38,498 nucleotides of DNA, from NCBI GenBank assembly GCA_934424575.1, contig CAKRXU010000027.1, forward strand, positions 1 through 38,498, read 5' to 3'. Numbering within the stretch: position 1 is the stretch's first letter; the number at the start of each line of letters is the position of its first letter. The DNA is from an uncultured Blautia sp. (GTDB lineage: Bacteria > Bacillota > Clostridia > Lachnospirales > Lachnospiraceae). The position numbers and the translations under genes were made by a program. Under the pieces are notes generated by a model. That model was not told the origin of the DNA and made no database searches. It saw only the letters and a program-made list of their open reading frames with translations. This document shows, piece by piece, positions 15,903 to 24,488 of this stretch.

Positions 15903-16000
15903 GATTTTATCAGCAAAATAGGTTATGAGGGTCTGGCGACAGATCCTGCCCCTTAAAAACTTTAGTGAATGAATATATGGAAAGAGTATGAGGAAAAAAC

Positions 16001-17398
16001 ATGTCTGAATCAACCAGAATGTTATTAGGACTGGCATTAGGAATCATCGTAATGATCGTCCTGGTAATGAAAACAAAAGTACATTCCTTCATGGCACTGC
16101 TGATCGCAGCCATGATCACAGGAATCATCGGCGGAATGCCGATCTCAGATATTACCCTCGCTGACGGCACAACTCAGACTGGTCTGATCACAGCCATTCA
16201 GGAAGGATTTGGAAGCACATTAAAGAGCACCGGTATCATCATCGGTCTTGGCGTTATGATGGGCGGTATCCTGGAGAAATCCGGAGCTGCCGAAAAAATG
16301 GCATACAGCTTTATCAAACTGATCGGTCAGAAAAACGAAGAATGGGCTCTGGCGATCACAGGATGGTTCATTTCCATTCCGGTATTTGCAGACTCCGCGA
16401 TCGTAATTTTTGCACCTCTTTGCAAGGCAATGTCCAAAGTAACCGGTAAATCTGTAGTTGGACTTGCACTTTCACTGGCAGTTGGTCTTCAGCTGACACA
16501 CTGTCTGGTACCTCCGACACCTGGTCCGCTGACTGCAGCCGGAATGTTCAATGTCGATGTAGGCCAGATGATCATCGGTGGTGCACTGATCTCCATTCCG
16601 ATGCTGATCGTAGTAGTTTTTTACACAAAATGGATCGGAAAGAAAATCTATCAGGTTCCGAACGATGAAGGTGGATTTGACAGAAAAGAATTCAAACAGG
16701 AATACATCAAATCCATGGATGAACTCAATGCAATGATGGATGCAAAACCACTCCCGGGCTTCTGGGTATCTGTAGCACCGATCTTTGTTCCGATCATCCT
16801 GATCCTTCTCAAAACTGTACTTGGTTTTGTTGGTGTCAGCAACAGCGTAGTTGATTTCCTTGGTTCTCCGATCGTAGCACTTGGAATCGGTACACTTCTT
16901 GCAATCTACGGACTTGTTCCGAAGGAAGATAACAAAGCTGTTCTCAAGATGATGGATGATGCCATCAAAGACACCGGTATCATCATGCTGATCACAGGTG
17001 CCGGCGGATCTCTTGGAAACGTTGTAAAAGTAAGCGGTATCGGTACTGCACTTGGTGAAATGGTTACATCCTGGGCACTTCCGGCAGTCCTGATCCCGTT
17101 CATCATTGCAGCACTTATGAGAATCGCTCTCGGATCTGCAACCGTTGCAATCACAACAGCAGCATCCCTGACAGCACCACTTATGAGTGTTTTAAGCATC
17201 AGCCCGCTTCTTATGTCCCTTTCCTGCTGCGTAGGTGCGATTTCATTCTCCTACTTCAATGACAGTGGATTCTGGGTATTCAACGGAATGTTCGGACTGA
17301 CAGAACTGAAAGACCAGGTTCGATGCAAGACGGCCGTATCGATGATCATGTCGGGCGTTGGTGTACTGGAACTGCTTATCGCACAGTTCTTTATCTAA
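16001..17398 (+). CDS. GntP-family gluconate/sugar-acid permease
   Basis: A 465-residue membrane protein of the GntP family with about 12-14 hydrophobic segments. Family features include the HSFMALLIAAMITGIIGGMP segment near the N-terminus, the PVFADSAIVIFAPLCKA region, LTHCLVPPTPGPLTAAG (about residues 166-182) and SYFNDSGFWVFNGMFGL near the C-terminus. GntP proteins import gluconate and related acids by proton symport. Lying between gudD and the aldolase gene, it is the likely glucarate/galactarate importer; E. coli uses MFS transporters (GudP/GarP) for this, so it would be a non-homologous substitute. GAGGAAAAAAC precedes the ATG. Confidence 0.9.
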   Translation: MSESTRMLLGLALGIIVMIVLVMKTKVHSFMALLIAAMITGIIGGMPISDITLADGTTQTGLITAIQEGFGSTLKSTGIIIGLGVMMGGILEKSGAAEKMAYSFIKLIGQKNEEWALAITGWFISIPVFADSAIVIFAPLCKAMSKVTGKSVVGLALSLAVGLQLTHCLVPPTPGPLTAAGMFNVDVGQMIIGGALISIPMLIVVVFYTKWIGKKIYQVPNDEGGFDRKEFKQEYIKSMDELNAMMDAKPLPGFWVSVAPIFVPIILILLKTVLGFVGVSNSVVDFLGSPIVALGIGTLLAIYGLVPKEDNKAVLKMMDDAIKDTGIIMLITGAGGSLGNVVKVSGIGTALGEMVTSWALPAVLIPFIIAALMRIALGSATVAITTAASLTAPLMSVLSISPLLMSLSCCVGAISFSYFNDSGFWVFNGMFGLTELKDQVRCKTAVSMIMSGVGVLELLIAQFFI

Positions 17399-17476
17399 AA
17401 TCAATGAACAAAAATTAAAACATATAACAAGATCATTCAATCCAAAAAATATAGCAACAACGAGGAGGAAAAAACA

Positions 17477-18367
17477 ATGGGATTTGTACCAAGAGGAATT
17501 ATTCCACCAATCATCACACCACTTACAGATGACGGAGAAGTAAACTATCCAGTACTGCGTCAGATGGTCAATCATCTGATCGACAACGGCGTGCACGGTC
17601 TGTTTCCACTGGGAACGACCGGAGAGTTCTACGCATTTGATGACGATACCTACCGCAAGATCCTTGAAACAGTCAAAGATGAGACAAGAGGACGTGTTCC
17701 GGTTTACGGCGGTGCAAACCATATTACAACAAGAGGTGTTATCCGTCTGGTAAAGATCTGCGAAGAAGTTGGCGTGGATGCTGTTTCCGTACTGACACCA
17801 ATGTTTGTATCCCAGACACAGGACGAACTGTACGCTTACTATAAGGAAATCGCAGAAAGCACTTCACTTCCGATCATCCTTTACAACAACAAACCAAAAA
17901 CAAACGTAACCATTACACCGGCAACTGTTGCTAAACTTGCTGAGATCGACAATATCGTTGCAGTCAAAGACAGCACTGGTGATATGACAAATGCAGCAGA
18001 GTACATCCGTCTGACAAGAGATAACGACAATTTCCATGTACTGATGGGAAGAGATACTCTGATCCATGCAGCTCTCTGCTATGGAGCAACAGGCGCGATC
18101 GCATCCTGTGCAAACGTAGCTCCACGTATCGCAGCTGATATCTACGACAAATTTATGGAAGGTGATCTCCAGGGATCTCTGGATGCACAGTTTGAACTGG
18201 CACCGCTCCGTATCGCATGTGGTATGGGTACTTTCCCGGCTGTTATTAAGGAAGGTCTTGTACAGCAGGGCATCCCGGTTGGCAAGTGCCTGGCACCGAT
18301 CGGCGAGCTGACACCAGAAGAGAAAGAGAAACTTCATCAGGTTCTGGTTGACATGAAGCTTGTTTGA
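17477..18367 (+). CDS. DHDPS/NAL-family aldolase, candidate 5-keto-4-deoxyglucarate aldolase
   Basis: A 296-residue class I aldolase of the dihydrodipicolinate synthase family. The Schiff-base lysine is in IVAVKDSTGD (Lys164), the proton-relay tyrosine in IILYNNKP (Tyr136) and the carboxylate-binding loop in PLGTTGEF (44-51). Operon position between a glucarate dehydratase gene and a reductase gene indicates a sugar-acid substrate, not lysine synthesis. No HpcH-type GarL aldolase is in the window, so the simplest model is cleavage of 5-keto-4-deoxyglucarate to pyruvate and tartronate semialdehyde. The alternative in this family is KDG dehydratase (to 2-oxoglutarate semialdehyde), which would not need GarR. 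AGGAGG precedes the ATG. Confidence 0.82.
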   Translation: MGFVPRGIIPPIITPLTDDGEVNYPVLRQMVNHLIDNGVHGLFPLGTTGEFYAFDDDTYRKILETVKDETRGRVPVYGGANHITTRGVIRLVKICEEVGVDAVSVLTPMFVSQTQDELYAYYKEIAESTSLPIILYNNKPKTNVTITPATVAKLAEIDNIVAVKDSTGDMTNAAEYIRLTRDNDNFHVLMGRDTLIHAALCYGATGAIASCANVAPRIAADIYDKFMEGDLQGSLDAQFELAPLRIACGMGTFPAVIKEGLVQQGIPVGKCLAPIGELTPEEKEKLHQVLVDMKLV

Positions 18368-18409
18368 TGATATAAAATCTCCAGATAAATAAAAAGGCAG
18401 GAATGTAAA

Positions 18410-19417
18410 ATGCGAGTTTTCTACGAAGAAATGAAAGAAAAATTACAGAGCATTCTTGTGAAATATGGTTTCGATGAGAAACGTGCAGAGGAATCGGCGA
18501 AGAATTTTGCCGATTCTTCTTTAGATGGAGTGTATTCTCATGGCTACCAGCGTTTTCCAAGAGTGATCGATTATATTCAGAAAGGCTACATTGACGTAAA
18601 TGCAGTGCCGGAAAAAATCACCGGATTTGGTGCCGTGGAACGATGGGACGGCCATCTGGGAATGGGAAATCTCAATGCAAAAATGGCAATGCAGCGTGCG
18701 GTAGAACTGGCGGCACAGCTTGGGATCGGTATGGTGGCGATGTCCAATACCAATCACTGGATGCGCGGCGGTGCCTACGGATGGCAGGCAGCGGAAGCAG
18801 GATGTATCGGAATCTGCTGGACAAATACCTGTCCAAACATGCCGGCATGGGGAGCCATTGATGGAAGGATCGGAAACAATCCATTCGTTCTGGCAGTCCC
18901 GGATCAGAATGGAGATCATGTGGTTGTCGATACTGCAATGGCACAGTATTCTTACGGCAAGCTTTCTGTATGCAGGCAGAATGGAGAAAAACTTCCTTAT
19001 CCGGGTGGTTACGATGAGGAAGGCAACCTGACCTGCGACCCGGCAGCCATCGAAAAAACAAGAAGAGTCGTTCCGATCGGCTATTGGAAAGGCTCCGGTC
19101 TCTCGATTGTGCTGGATCTGATCGGCGGCATGCTCACACTCGGAAGAACTGTGACAAAAGTAGGACAGGAATGCGAATCGGAATACGGTCTGACGCAGGT
19201 ATTCATCGCGATCCGCCCGGAAGTCCTGAATCAGGATCCAGACAAAGCACAGGAAATCTTAAACGAGACACTGAAAGATATCCAGGCTTCCATTCCGGAG
19301 AAAGAAGGACATGCAGTCCGATATCCAGGACAGGGAACACTCATCCGACGCAGGGAGAATCTGAAGAACGGAATCCCGGTCAACGAGGAAATATGGAAAA
19401 AGATATGTGAATTGTAA
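18410..19417 (+). CDS. YiaK-like 2-keto-acid (2,3-diketo-L-gulonate type) reductase
   Basis: A 335-residue Ldh_2 (malate/L-lactate dehydrogenase-like) family NAD(P)H oxidoreductase. Closest recalled relative is E. coli YiaK/DlgD: GVYSHGYQRFPR (with the catalytic histidine of SHG), NHWMRGGAYGWQAAE, GCIGICWTNT, GNNPFVLAVP and GYWKGSGLSIVLDLIGG are near-identical blocks. YiaK reduces 2,3-diketo-L-gulonate. In a glucarate operon the substrate could instead be a keto-sugar acid derived from another hexarate. The ribosome site (AAAAAGGCAGGA) is weaker than its neighbours'. It is the last gene of the gudD operon and is followed by a terminator. Confidence 0.85.
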   Translation: MRVFYEEMKEKLQSILVKYGFDEKRAEESAKNFADSSLDGVYSHGYQRFPRVIDYIQKGYIDVNAVPEKITGFGAVERWDGHLGMGNLNAKMAMQRAVELAAQLGIGMVAMSNTNHWMRGGAYGWQAAEAGCIGICWTNTCPNMPAWGAIDGRIGNNPFVLAVPDQNGDHVVVDTAMAQYSYGKLSVCRQNGEKLPYPGGYDEEGNLTCDPAAIEKTRRVVPIGYWKGSGLSIVLDLIGGMLTLGRTVTKVGQECESEYGLTQVFIAIRPEVLNQDPDKAQEILNETLKDIQASIPEKEGHAVRYPGQGTLIRRRENLKNGIPVNEEIWKKICEL

Positions 19418-19420
19418 TAA

Positions 19421-19462
19421 AAATCTCCCGCCATGAAGAAATTTGTGACGGGAGATTTTTTT
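19421..19462 (+). terminator. Intrinsic terminator of the gudD operon
   Basis: AAATCTCCCG (19421-19430) pairs perfectly with CGGGAGATTT (19449-19458), followed by a T-run to 19462. Confidence 0.92.
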
Positions 19463-19469
19463 GATAACA

Positions 19470-19498
19470 TTGTATTTTGGTATGTGGTGTGTTAATAT
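19470..19498 (+). promoter_or_regulatory. Promoter of the hypothetical-cstA operon
   Basis: TTGTAT (19470-19475) and TAATAT (19493-19498) are 17 bases apart, directly after the previous terminator. Confidence 0.5.
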
Positions 19499-19575
19499 GT
19501 TAAAGTGATGCGGTACTAAAGAAAACGAGAAAGAATTTCACAAAAAAACGCATCAGGCAGGGAGAAGAAAAGAAG

Positions 19576-20067
19576 ATGACAAAAGAAGAACTGCTCGGCA
19601 AAGTCCTGAATTCATACAGAGCTTATTATGATGTAAATACAGAAACACCGGAGCCGCCATTTGTGGCAGAAGCAGTTTTTCATTCCCACAGTGATGCGTA
19701 TTTTCTGGTAAAGGGTGCGACTCTGGGTGAAGCAGAGTCCAATGAATATGTATTTTTTGCACTGGAAGATGAGCTGGACAGGGAGCGCCTGTGCAAATTG
19801 GACAGCACTGCATGGGAAAAGGGGATTTCCCGCGTGAAACCCCATGCAAATCACAGAAATACGGACATCTCACTGATCGTGCTTGCATCATCCGTACCAG
19901 AAGAAACCGAGAAACTGGTGCATACTTTGAAGCATTACAAAAATTATCGTATGAGTCTCCAGGGATTCAGTCATTATCATCTGATTGTTGTAGATCTTTC
20001 TTCAGGCAAAAAGACCTGTAACCGGCAGGGCAGATCACTGAAGAAGCTCTTTGACAAAATATACTAA
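19576..20067 (+). CDS. Hypothetical protein upstream of cstA
   Basis: A 163-residue soluble protein that I do not recognise. It has no signal peptide or membrane helix and is predicted to be alpha/beta. Notable segments are VAEAVFHSHSDAYFLVKGATLGEAESNEYVFF, a central WEKGISRVKPHANHRNTDISLIVLAS and SLQGFSHYHLIVVDLSSGK. It is histidine-rich in the middle. AGGGAGAAGAAAAGAAG precedes the ATG. Its gene is 26 bases from cstA in the same direction behind a shared promoter, so a role in CstA regulation or substrate handling is a reasonable guess only. Confidence 0.7.
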   Translation: MTKEELLGKVLNSYRAYYDVNTETPEPPFVAEAVFHSHSDAYFLVKGATLGEAESNEYVFFALEDELDRERLCKLDSTAWEKGISRVKPHANHRNTDISLIVLASSVPEETEKLVHTLKHYKNYRMSLQGFSHYHLIVVDLSSGKKTCNRQGRSLKKLFDKIY

Positions 20068-20093
20068 CATCCTTAAGAGGGGAGAGAGGAAAC

Positions 20094-21800
20094 ATGACAG
20101 CGATATTAATCATCGTAGTTGCGATCGTACTGCTCCTGATCGGCTATGTAGGCTATGGTTCATGGCTTGCAAAACAATGGGGCATCGATCCGAAAAAATC
20201 AACACCGGCTGTCGAAATGGAAGATGGAGTTGATTATGTAGCAGCAAAACCGGCAGTCCTGATGGGACATCATTTCTCATCGATCGCAGGAGCAGGTCCG
20301 ATCAACGGACCGATCCAGGCAGCAGTATTCGGATGGGTTCCGGTATTCCTGTGGTGCATCATCGGTGGAATTTTCTTTGGAGGACTTCAGGATTTTGGTT
20401 CTCTGTTTGCATCAATCCGTCACAAAGGAAAATCTGTCGGAGAGATCATCAGAGATTCCATGGGACGCAGAGCACAGAAACTGTTTACGATTTTTGCACT
20501 GCTGGTATTGATCCTGGTTATTGCGTCTTTCGTAAATGTTGTTGCAGGTACTTTTATGAGTGAGAGCGGATTTGGAGTTGCTGCTTCTCCGAGCGGAAAC
20601 CAGACGACAGCAATGATCTCACTTCTGTTCATCGTACTTGCCATTATTTACGGATATATCACAAACCGCCTTGGAGTGGGAACACTTCCGGCAACCATTG
20701 GCGGTATCATTGGTATCGTGGCGATCGTAGTGATCGGTTTAAACTATGGATTTGTCATGACACGTATTGAGTGGATCGTATTCATTGGTGTTTACATTGC
20801 AGTTGCATCCCTGGTTCCGGTATGGATCCTTCTGCAGCCGCGAGATTATCTTTCCAGTTTCCTGCTTTATGGAATGATGATCCTTGCACTTCTTGGAATT
20901 TTTGTATGCGGTGTGACAGGTCGTGCGACTTTTAATATTCCTGCCTTTACAGGATGGACAACACCGATCGGAACCCTGTTCCCGGCTCTGTTTATCACAG
21001 TTGCCTGCGGTGCTTGTTCCGGTTTCCACAGCCTGATCGCAACAGGAACCTCATCCAAGCAGCTTGACAACGAAAAAAATGCCAAGCCGATCGCCTATGG
21101 TTCCATGCTGATCGAGTCTGCACTTGGTATTGTGGCACTGATCGCTGTTGGCATGGTATTTGACAGATATACAGGCGGAGAATTCGGTGGACCGCCGGCA
21201 GCATTCGCAGCTGGTATTGCAACCATGTTTTCTGATGAAGGTTCCAAAGCATACAGCACGATCTATGCGCTGCTTACCCTGGCAGTTTCTGTATTTGCAC
21301 TTACTTCACTGGATACAGGAACACGTCTCGGCCGTTTCCTTTTCTCAGAATTATTCCTGAAAGAAGATGAAAAGACCTGGAAAGATGCCAAAGGCTTCCG
21401 CAAAGTACTGGCACATCCGATGGTTGGAACAACCTTCCTTGTAGTGATCGGATGTATCCTCGGTGGTCTGTCCTTAAGCCAGATCTGGGGCCTGTTCGGA
21501 GCGGCAAACCAGCTCCTTGCCGGTATCGCACTGATGGCAGTCTGCGCATGGCTGGGACAGGCAGGAAAGAACAACAAGATGTTCTACATTCCGATGGTGT
21601 TCATGCTTGCAGCAACACTCACAAGTCTGATCATCACAGTAAAAAACAAGATCCTCATGATCGGAGCCGGACAGGCACTCTGGGGTGACTGGTTCCAGCT
21701 GTTCTTTGCAGCAGCTATGGCGATCCTTGCAATCGTACTTGTAATTGAAGGAATCCAGACCTTCAAGAAACAGGCAGCAATAAAGAAAAAAGCCGCTTAA
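20094..21800 (+). CDS. cstA: CstA-family carbon starvation / pyruvate transporter
   Basis: A 568-residue polytopic membrane protein of the CstA family with about 14-16 hydrophobic segments. Recognisable blocks are HHFSSIAGAGPINGPIQAAVFGW (about residues 62-84), GGLQDFGSLFASIRHKGKSVGEI, ACGACSGFHSLIATGTSSKQL and the C-terminal AANQLLAGIALMAVCAWL. Characterised members (E. coli CstA and BtsT) take up pyruvate; peptides were the earlier proposal. It follows directly after the glucarate operon, whose pathway yields pyruvate, which may be coincidence. GAGGGGAGAGAGG precedes the ATG. Confidence 0.92.
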   Translation: MTAILIIVVAIVLLLIGYVGYGSWLAKQWGIDPKKSTPAVEMEDGVDYVAAKPAVLMGHHFSSIAGAGPINGPIQAAVFGWVPVFLWCIIGGIFFGGLQDFGSLFASIRHKGKSVGEIIRDSMGRRAQKLFTIFALLVLILVIASFVNVVAGTFMSESGFGVAASPSGNQTTAMISLLFIVLAIIYGYITNRLGVGTLPATIGGIIGIVAIVVIGLNYGFVMTRIEWIVFIGVYIAVASLVPVWILLQPRDYLSSFLLYGMMILALLGIFVCGVTGRATFNIPAFTGWTTPIGTLFPALFITVACGACSGFHSLIATGTSSKQLDNEKNAKPIAYGSMLIESALGIVALIAVGMVFDRYTGGEFGGPPAAFAAGIATMFSDEGSKAYSTIYALLTLAVSVFALTSLDTGTRLGRFLFSELFLKEDEKTWKDAKGFRKVLAHPMVGTTFLVVIGCILGGLSLSQIWGLFGAANQLLAGIALMAVCAWLGQAGKNNKMFYIPMVFMLAATLTSLIITVKNKILMIGAGQALWGDWFQLFFAAAMAILAIVLVIEGIQTFKKQAAIKKKAA

Positions 21801-21806
21801 TGACAA

Positions 21807-21905
21807 ATGGTGAAATGCTTTAATGTGAATGGAAGCTGTGATCCGGAAATCCATTACATGGTGGATATCTCGGAAAAATTACAGAAGATAAAAGCTATGG
21901 TTTGA
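21807..21905 (+). pseudogene. N-terminal relic of an AAA-ATPase-like / PD-(D/E)XK family gene
   Basis: A 32-codon frame encodes MVKCFNVNGSCDPEIHYMVD followed by ISEKLQKIKAMV and then TGA. This matches the conserved N-terminus, as I recall it, of the Firmicutes AAA-ATPase_like/DUF1703 proteins (F-N-x-x-G-x-C-x-P-E-x-H-Y-M-V-D-I), just before where the FTINRARQYGKTT P-loop would begin. Everything after is missing, and a terminator starts nine bases later. No good ribosome site precedes it. It is most likely a deletion remnant of a longer multi-copy gene. Confidence 0.65.
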
Positions 21906-21913
21906 AAACACAG

Positions 21914-21950
21914 GGGATGGAGAAAATCACATTTTTCTCCATCCCTATTT
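21914..21950 (+). terminator. Intrinsic terminator after cstA
   Basis: GGGATGGAGAAAA (21914-21926) pairs perfectly over 13 bases with TTTTCTCCATCCC (21933-21945), followed by TATTT. The GGGATGGAG stem is the same as in the terminator at 7156-7186. Confidence 0.9.
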
Positions 21951-21951
21951 C

Positions 21952-21972
21952 ATGTCACGAATCTGATATTTT
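21952..21972 (+). promoter_or_regulatory. Candidate AraC-type operator upstream of the GH94 operon
   Basis: A 21-base stretch (ATG-CA-GAATCTGA-ATTTT) is identical at 18 of 21 positions to 28059-28079 between the araC gene and the binding-protein gene. It lies 90 bases before the GH94 start codon, upstream of a poorly resolved promoter (TTGTAT at 21977 or 21984, TATGAT at 21998). Confidence 0.6.
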
Positions 21973-22061
21973 CAGCTTGTATTTTGTATATTCAAAGTAT
22001 GATATAGAGTATAGTGTAAGAAAAATCAGGCGAAGAATAGCTGGAACAGGAGATGAGAGAT

Positions 22062-24476
22062 ATGAGATATGGATATTTTGATGAAGCAAAAAAGGAATAT
22101 GTGATCACACGTCCGGATACACCGGCACCGTGGGTAAACTATCTTGGCTCACCAGAGTATGGGGCAATCGTTTCAAATAACGCAGGGGGATACAGTTTTG
22201 CAAAATCCGGAGCAAATGGAAGAATCCTGAGATATATTTTCAATCAGTTTGATCAGCCGGGACGGTATATTTATCTTCGTGATAATGAAAGTAAAGATTA
22301 CTGGTCTGCATCCTGGCAGCCGGTAGGCAAAGATATGGAGACGTACAAAAGTGAATGTCATCATGGAACAGCATACACAAAAATGATGGCAGACTACAGT
22401 GAAATTCACTCAGAAGTAAGATATTATGTGCCGTTGGAGCAGTCTTATGAAGTATGGAGTCTGGCAGTAACAAACTATTCTGAGAAAAAACGTGAACTCA
22501 CAGTAACAGGATATGCGGAATTTACCAACAACAGTAACTATGAACAGGATCAGGTAAATCTTCAGTATTCTCAGTATATCACACAGACGGTTTTCAGAGG
22601 GAACCGTGTACGTCAGATGATCCACGCAAACCTGGATCGCCTGGAAGAAGGTGAAAACATTGATAACAAAAATGTATTTAACAGATTCTTCGGACTGGCA
22701 GGAGCCGACGTAGATTCCTGGTGCGGAGACAAAGAAAGCTTCCTTGGAAGATATCACGGATATAACAATCCAGAGGGCGTGATCACAGGAAAACTCAGCA
22801 ATGAGGGAAATTATAATGAGAATAGCTGTGGAGCACTTTCAACAGTTTTAAGCCTTGCTCCGGGGGAAACAAAAGAAATCACTTTTCTTGTTGGAATGAA
22901 AGATGATGCAGAAGCGGGCGAGATTGTGGAGCATTACAAAAACTGCCAGGATGTATGTAAAAGAGAACTGAAAGAACTGATCGAATACTGGCATGGTCAG
23001 CTTTCTCACTTCCAGATCAGAACCCCAAGTCCGGAATTTAATACTATGATCAATACATGGAATGCATACAACTGCTTTATGACCTTTATCTGGTCACGGG
23101 CAGCTTCTTTTACCTACTGCGGACTCCGCAATGGATATGGATATCGCGATACAGTTCAGGATATTCAGGGAGTGATTCATCTGGCACCGGAGATGGCGGT
23201 GGAAAAAATCCGATTCATGCTTTCTGCACAGGTGGATAACGGAGGTGGACTTCCGCTTGTAAAATTCACACATAACCCGGGACATGAAGATACTCCGGAC
23301 GATGCTTCCTATGTACAGGAAACAGGACATCCGGCTTATCGTGCAGATGATGCACTGTGGCTTTTTCCTACAGTCTATAAATATGTTTCAGAAACAGGCA
23401 ATGTGGCATTTATGGATGAAGTGATTCCGTTTGCAAACAAAGGTGAGGCAACCGTATATGAACATCTGAAACGTGCAATCGCATTTTCTGAAAATCATCT
23501 TGGAAAACATGGAATGCCGGCAGGTCTTTATGCAGACTGGAATGACTGTCTCAGACTTGGAAAAGATGGAGAGTCAACTTTTGTAGCACTGCAGTATTAT
23601 TACGCAATGACGATCCTCAGAGAATTTGCAGAATACAAAGAGGATAAAGAATATATTGAATATCTTAACGAAAGTCAGAAGAAACTTGGAAAACTGATCC
23701 AGGATCTCTGCTGGAATGAAGACCGCTTTATCCGTGGATTTACAGAAGATGGAGCTGTGATCGGAAAGCGTACAGATCCGGAAGCAAATATGTGGCTGAA
23801 TCCGCAGAGCTGGGCGGTGATCAGCGGTCTTGCAGATGATGCACAGGCAGATCTTGCACTGGATATGGTTTATAAGAGACTGAATACGGAATATGGAGCA
23901 ATCCTGATGGATCCTCCATATCATGCTCATGCATTCGAGGGTGCACTGGCTGTGATCTATAATGCAGGAACCAAGGAAAATGCAGGGATTTTCTCGCAGT
24001 CACAGGGATGGATCATTCTTGCAGAAGCTCTGAGAGGACATGGAGAGAGAGCTTTTGGCTACTTTATGGAAAATGCGCCTGCGGCACAGAATGACAGAGC
24101 AGAGATCCGAAGACTGGAACCATACTGCTATGGACAGTTTACAGAGGGAAAAGCAAGCTCGAATTTCGGACGCTCGCATGTACACTGGCTGACAGGAACA
24201 GCATCTACCGTTATGGTAGGGTGTGTAGAAGGTATCCTTGGTATGCGTCCTGACTTTGGCGGACTGCGAATTGCACCATCTGTTCCGAAAGAATGGGATA
24301 AATTTGAAATTGATAAAGATTTCCGTGGATGTAAACTTCATATCACAGTCCATAATCCGGGACACGTGGAATCTGGTTTCAAGAAGATGATCGTAAATAA
24401 AGAAGAACTGGGAGAAAATTATATCCCTCAGGAAAAGCTTACAGAGACTACAGAAGTAGAACTGTTCATGTCATAA
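22062..24476 (+). CDS. GH94 glycoside phosphorylase 1 (cellobiose-phosphorylase-like)
   Basis: An 804-residue GH94 enzyme; family members cleave beta-glucosides with phosphate to give glucose-1-phosphate. The ATG at 22062 is preferred because AGGAG lies about eight bases before it; the in-frame ATG at 22053 is too close. The general acid is the aspartate in LYADWNDCLRLG (Asp492, compare Asp490 in Cellvibrio cellobiose phosphorylase), GLRNGYGYRDTVQD and SHVHWLTGTAST are family blocks, and total length fits disaccharide-acting members. There is no signal peptide, so it acts on imported sugar in the cytoplasm. Linkage specificity (beta-1,2, -1,3 or -1,4) cannot be read with certainty. It is 12 bases upstream of a second, divergent GH94. 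Confidence 0.88.
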   Translation: MRYGYFDEAKKEYVITRPDTPAPWVNYLGSPEYGAIVSNNAGGYSFAKSGANGRILRYIFNQFDQPGRYIYLRDNESKDYWSASWQPVGKDMETYKSECHHGTAYTKMMADYSEIHSEVRYYVPLEQSYEVWSLAVTNYSEKKRELTVTGYAEFTNNSNYEQDQVNLQYSQYITQTVFRGNRVRQMIHANLDRLEEGENIDNKNVFNRFFGLAGADVDSWCGDKESFLGRYHGYNNPEGVITGKLSNEGNYNENSCGALSTVLSLAPGETKEITFLVGMKDDAEAGEIVEHYKNCQDVCKRELKELIEYWHGQLSHFQIRTPSPEFNTMINTWNAYNCFMTFIWSRAASFTYCGLRNGYGYRDTVQDIQGVIHLAPEMAVEKIRFMLSAQVDNGGGLPLVKFTHNPGHEDTPDDASYVQETGHPAYRADDALWLFPTVYKYVSETGNVAFMDEVIPFANKGEATVYEHLKRAIAFSENHLGKHGMPAGLYADWNDCLRLGKDGESTFVALQYYYAMTILREFAEYKEDKEYIEYLNESQKKLGKLIQDLCWNEDRFIRGFTEDGAVIGKRTDPEANMWLNPQSWAVISGLADDAQADLALDMVYKRLNTEYGAILMDPPYHAHAFEGALAVIYNAGTKENAGIFSQSQGWIILAEALRGHGERAFGYFMENAPAAQNDRAEIRRLEPYCYGQFTEGKASSNFGRSHVHWLTGTASTVMVGCVEGILGMRPDFGGLRIAPSVPKEWDKFEIDKDFRGCKLHITVHNPGHVESGFKKMIVNKEELGENYIPQEKLTETTEVELFMS

Positions 24477-24488
24477 AAAGGAGACAGC

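Noticed and set aside
15003..16037. Minus-strand open frame opposite gudD
   Set aside because: It is antisense to a confident glucarate dehydratase and shows no domain or ribosome site.
22053..22061. Earlier ATG of the first GH94 gene
   Set aside because: It directly touches the AGGAG sequence, leaving no spacing for a ribosome; the ATG nine bases later has a normal distance.
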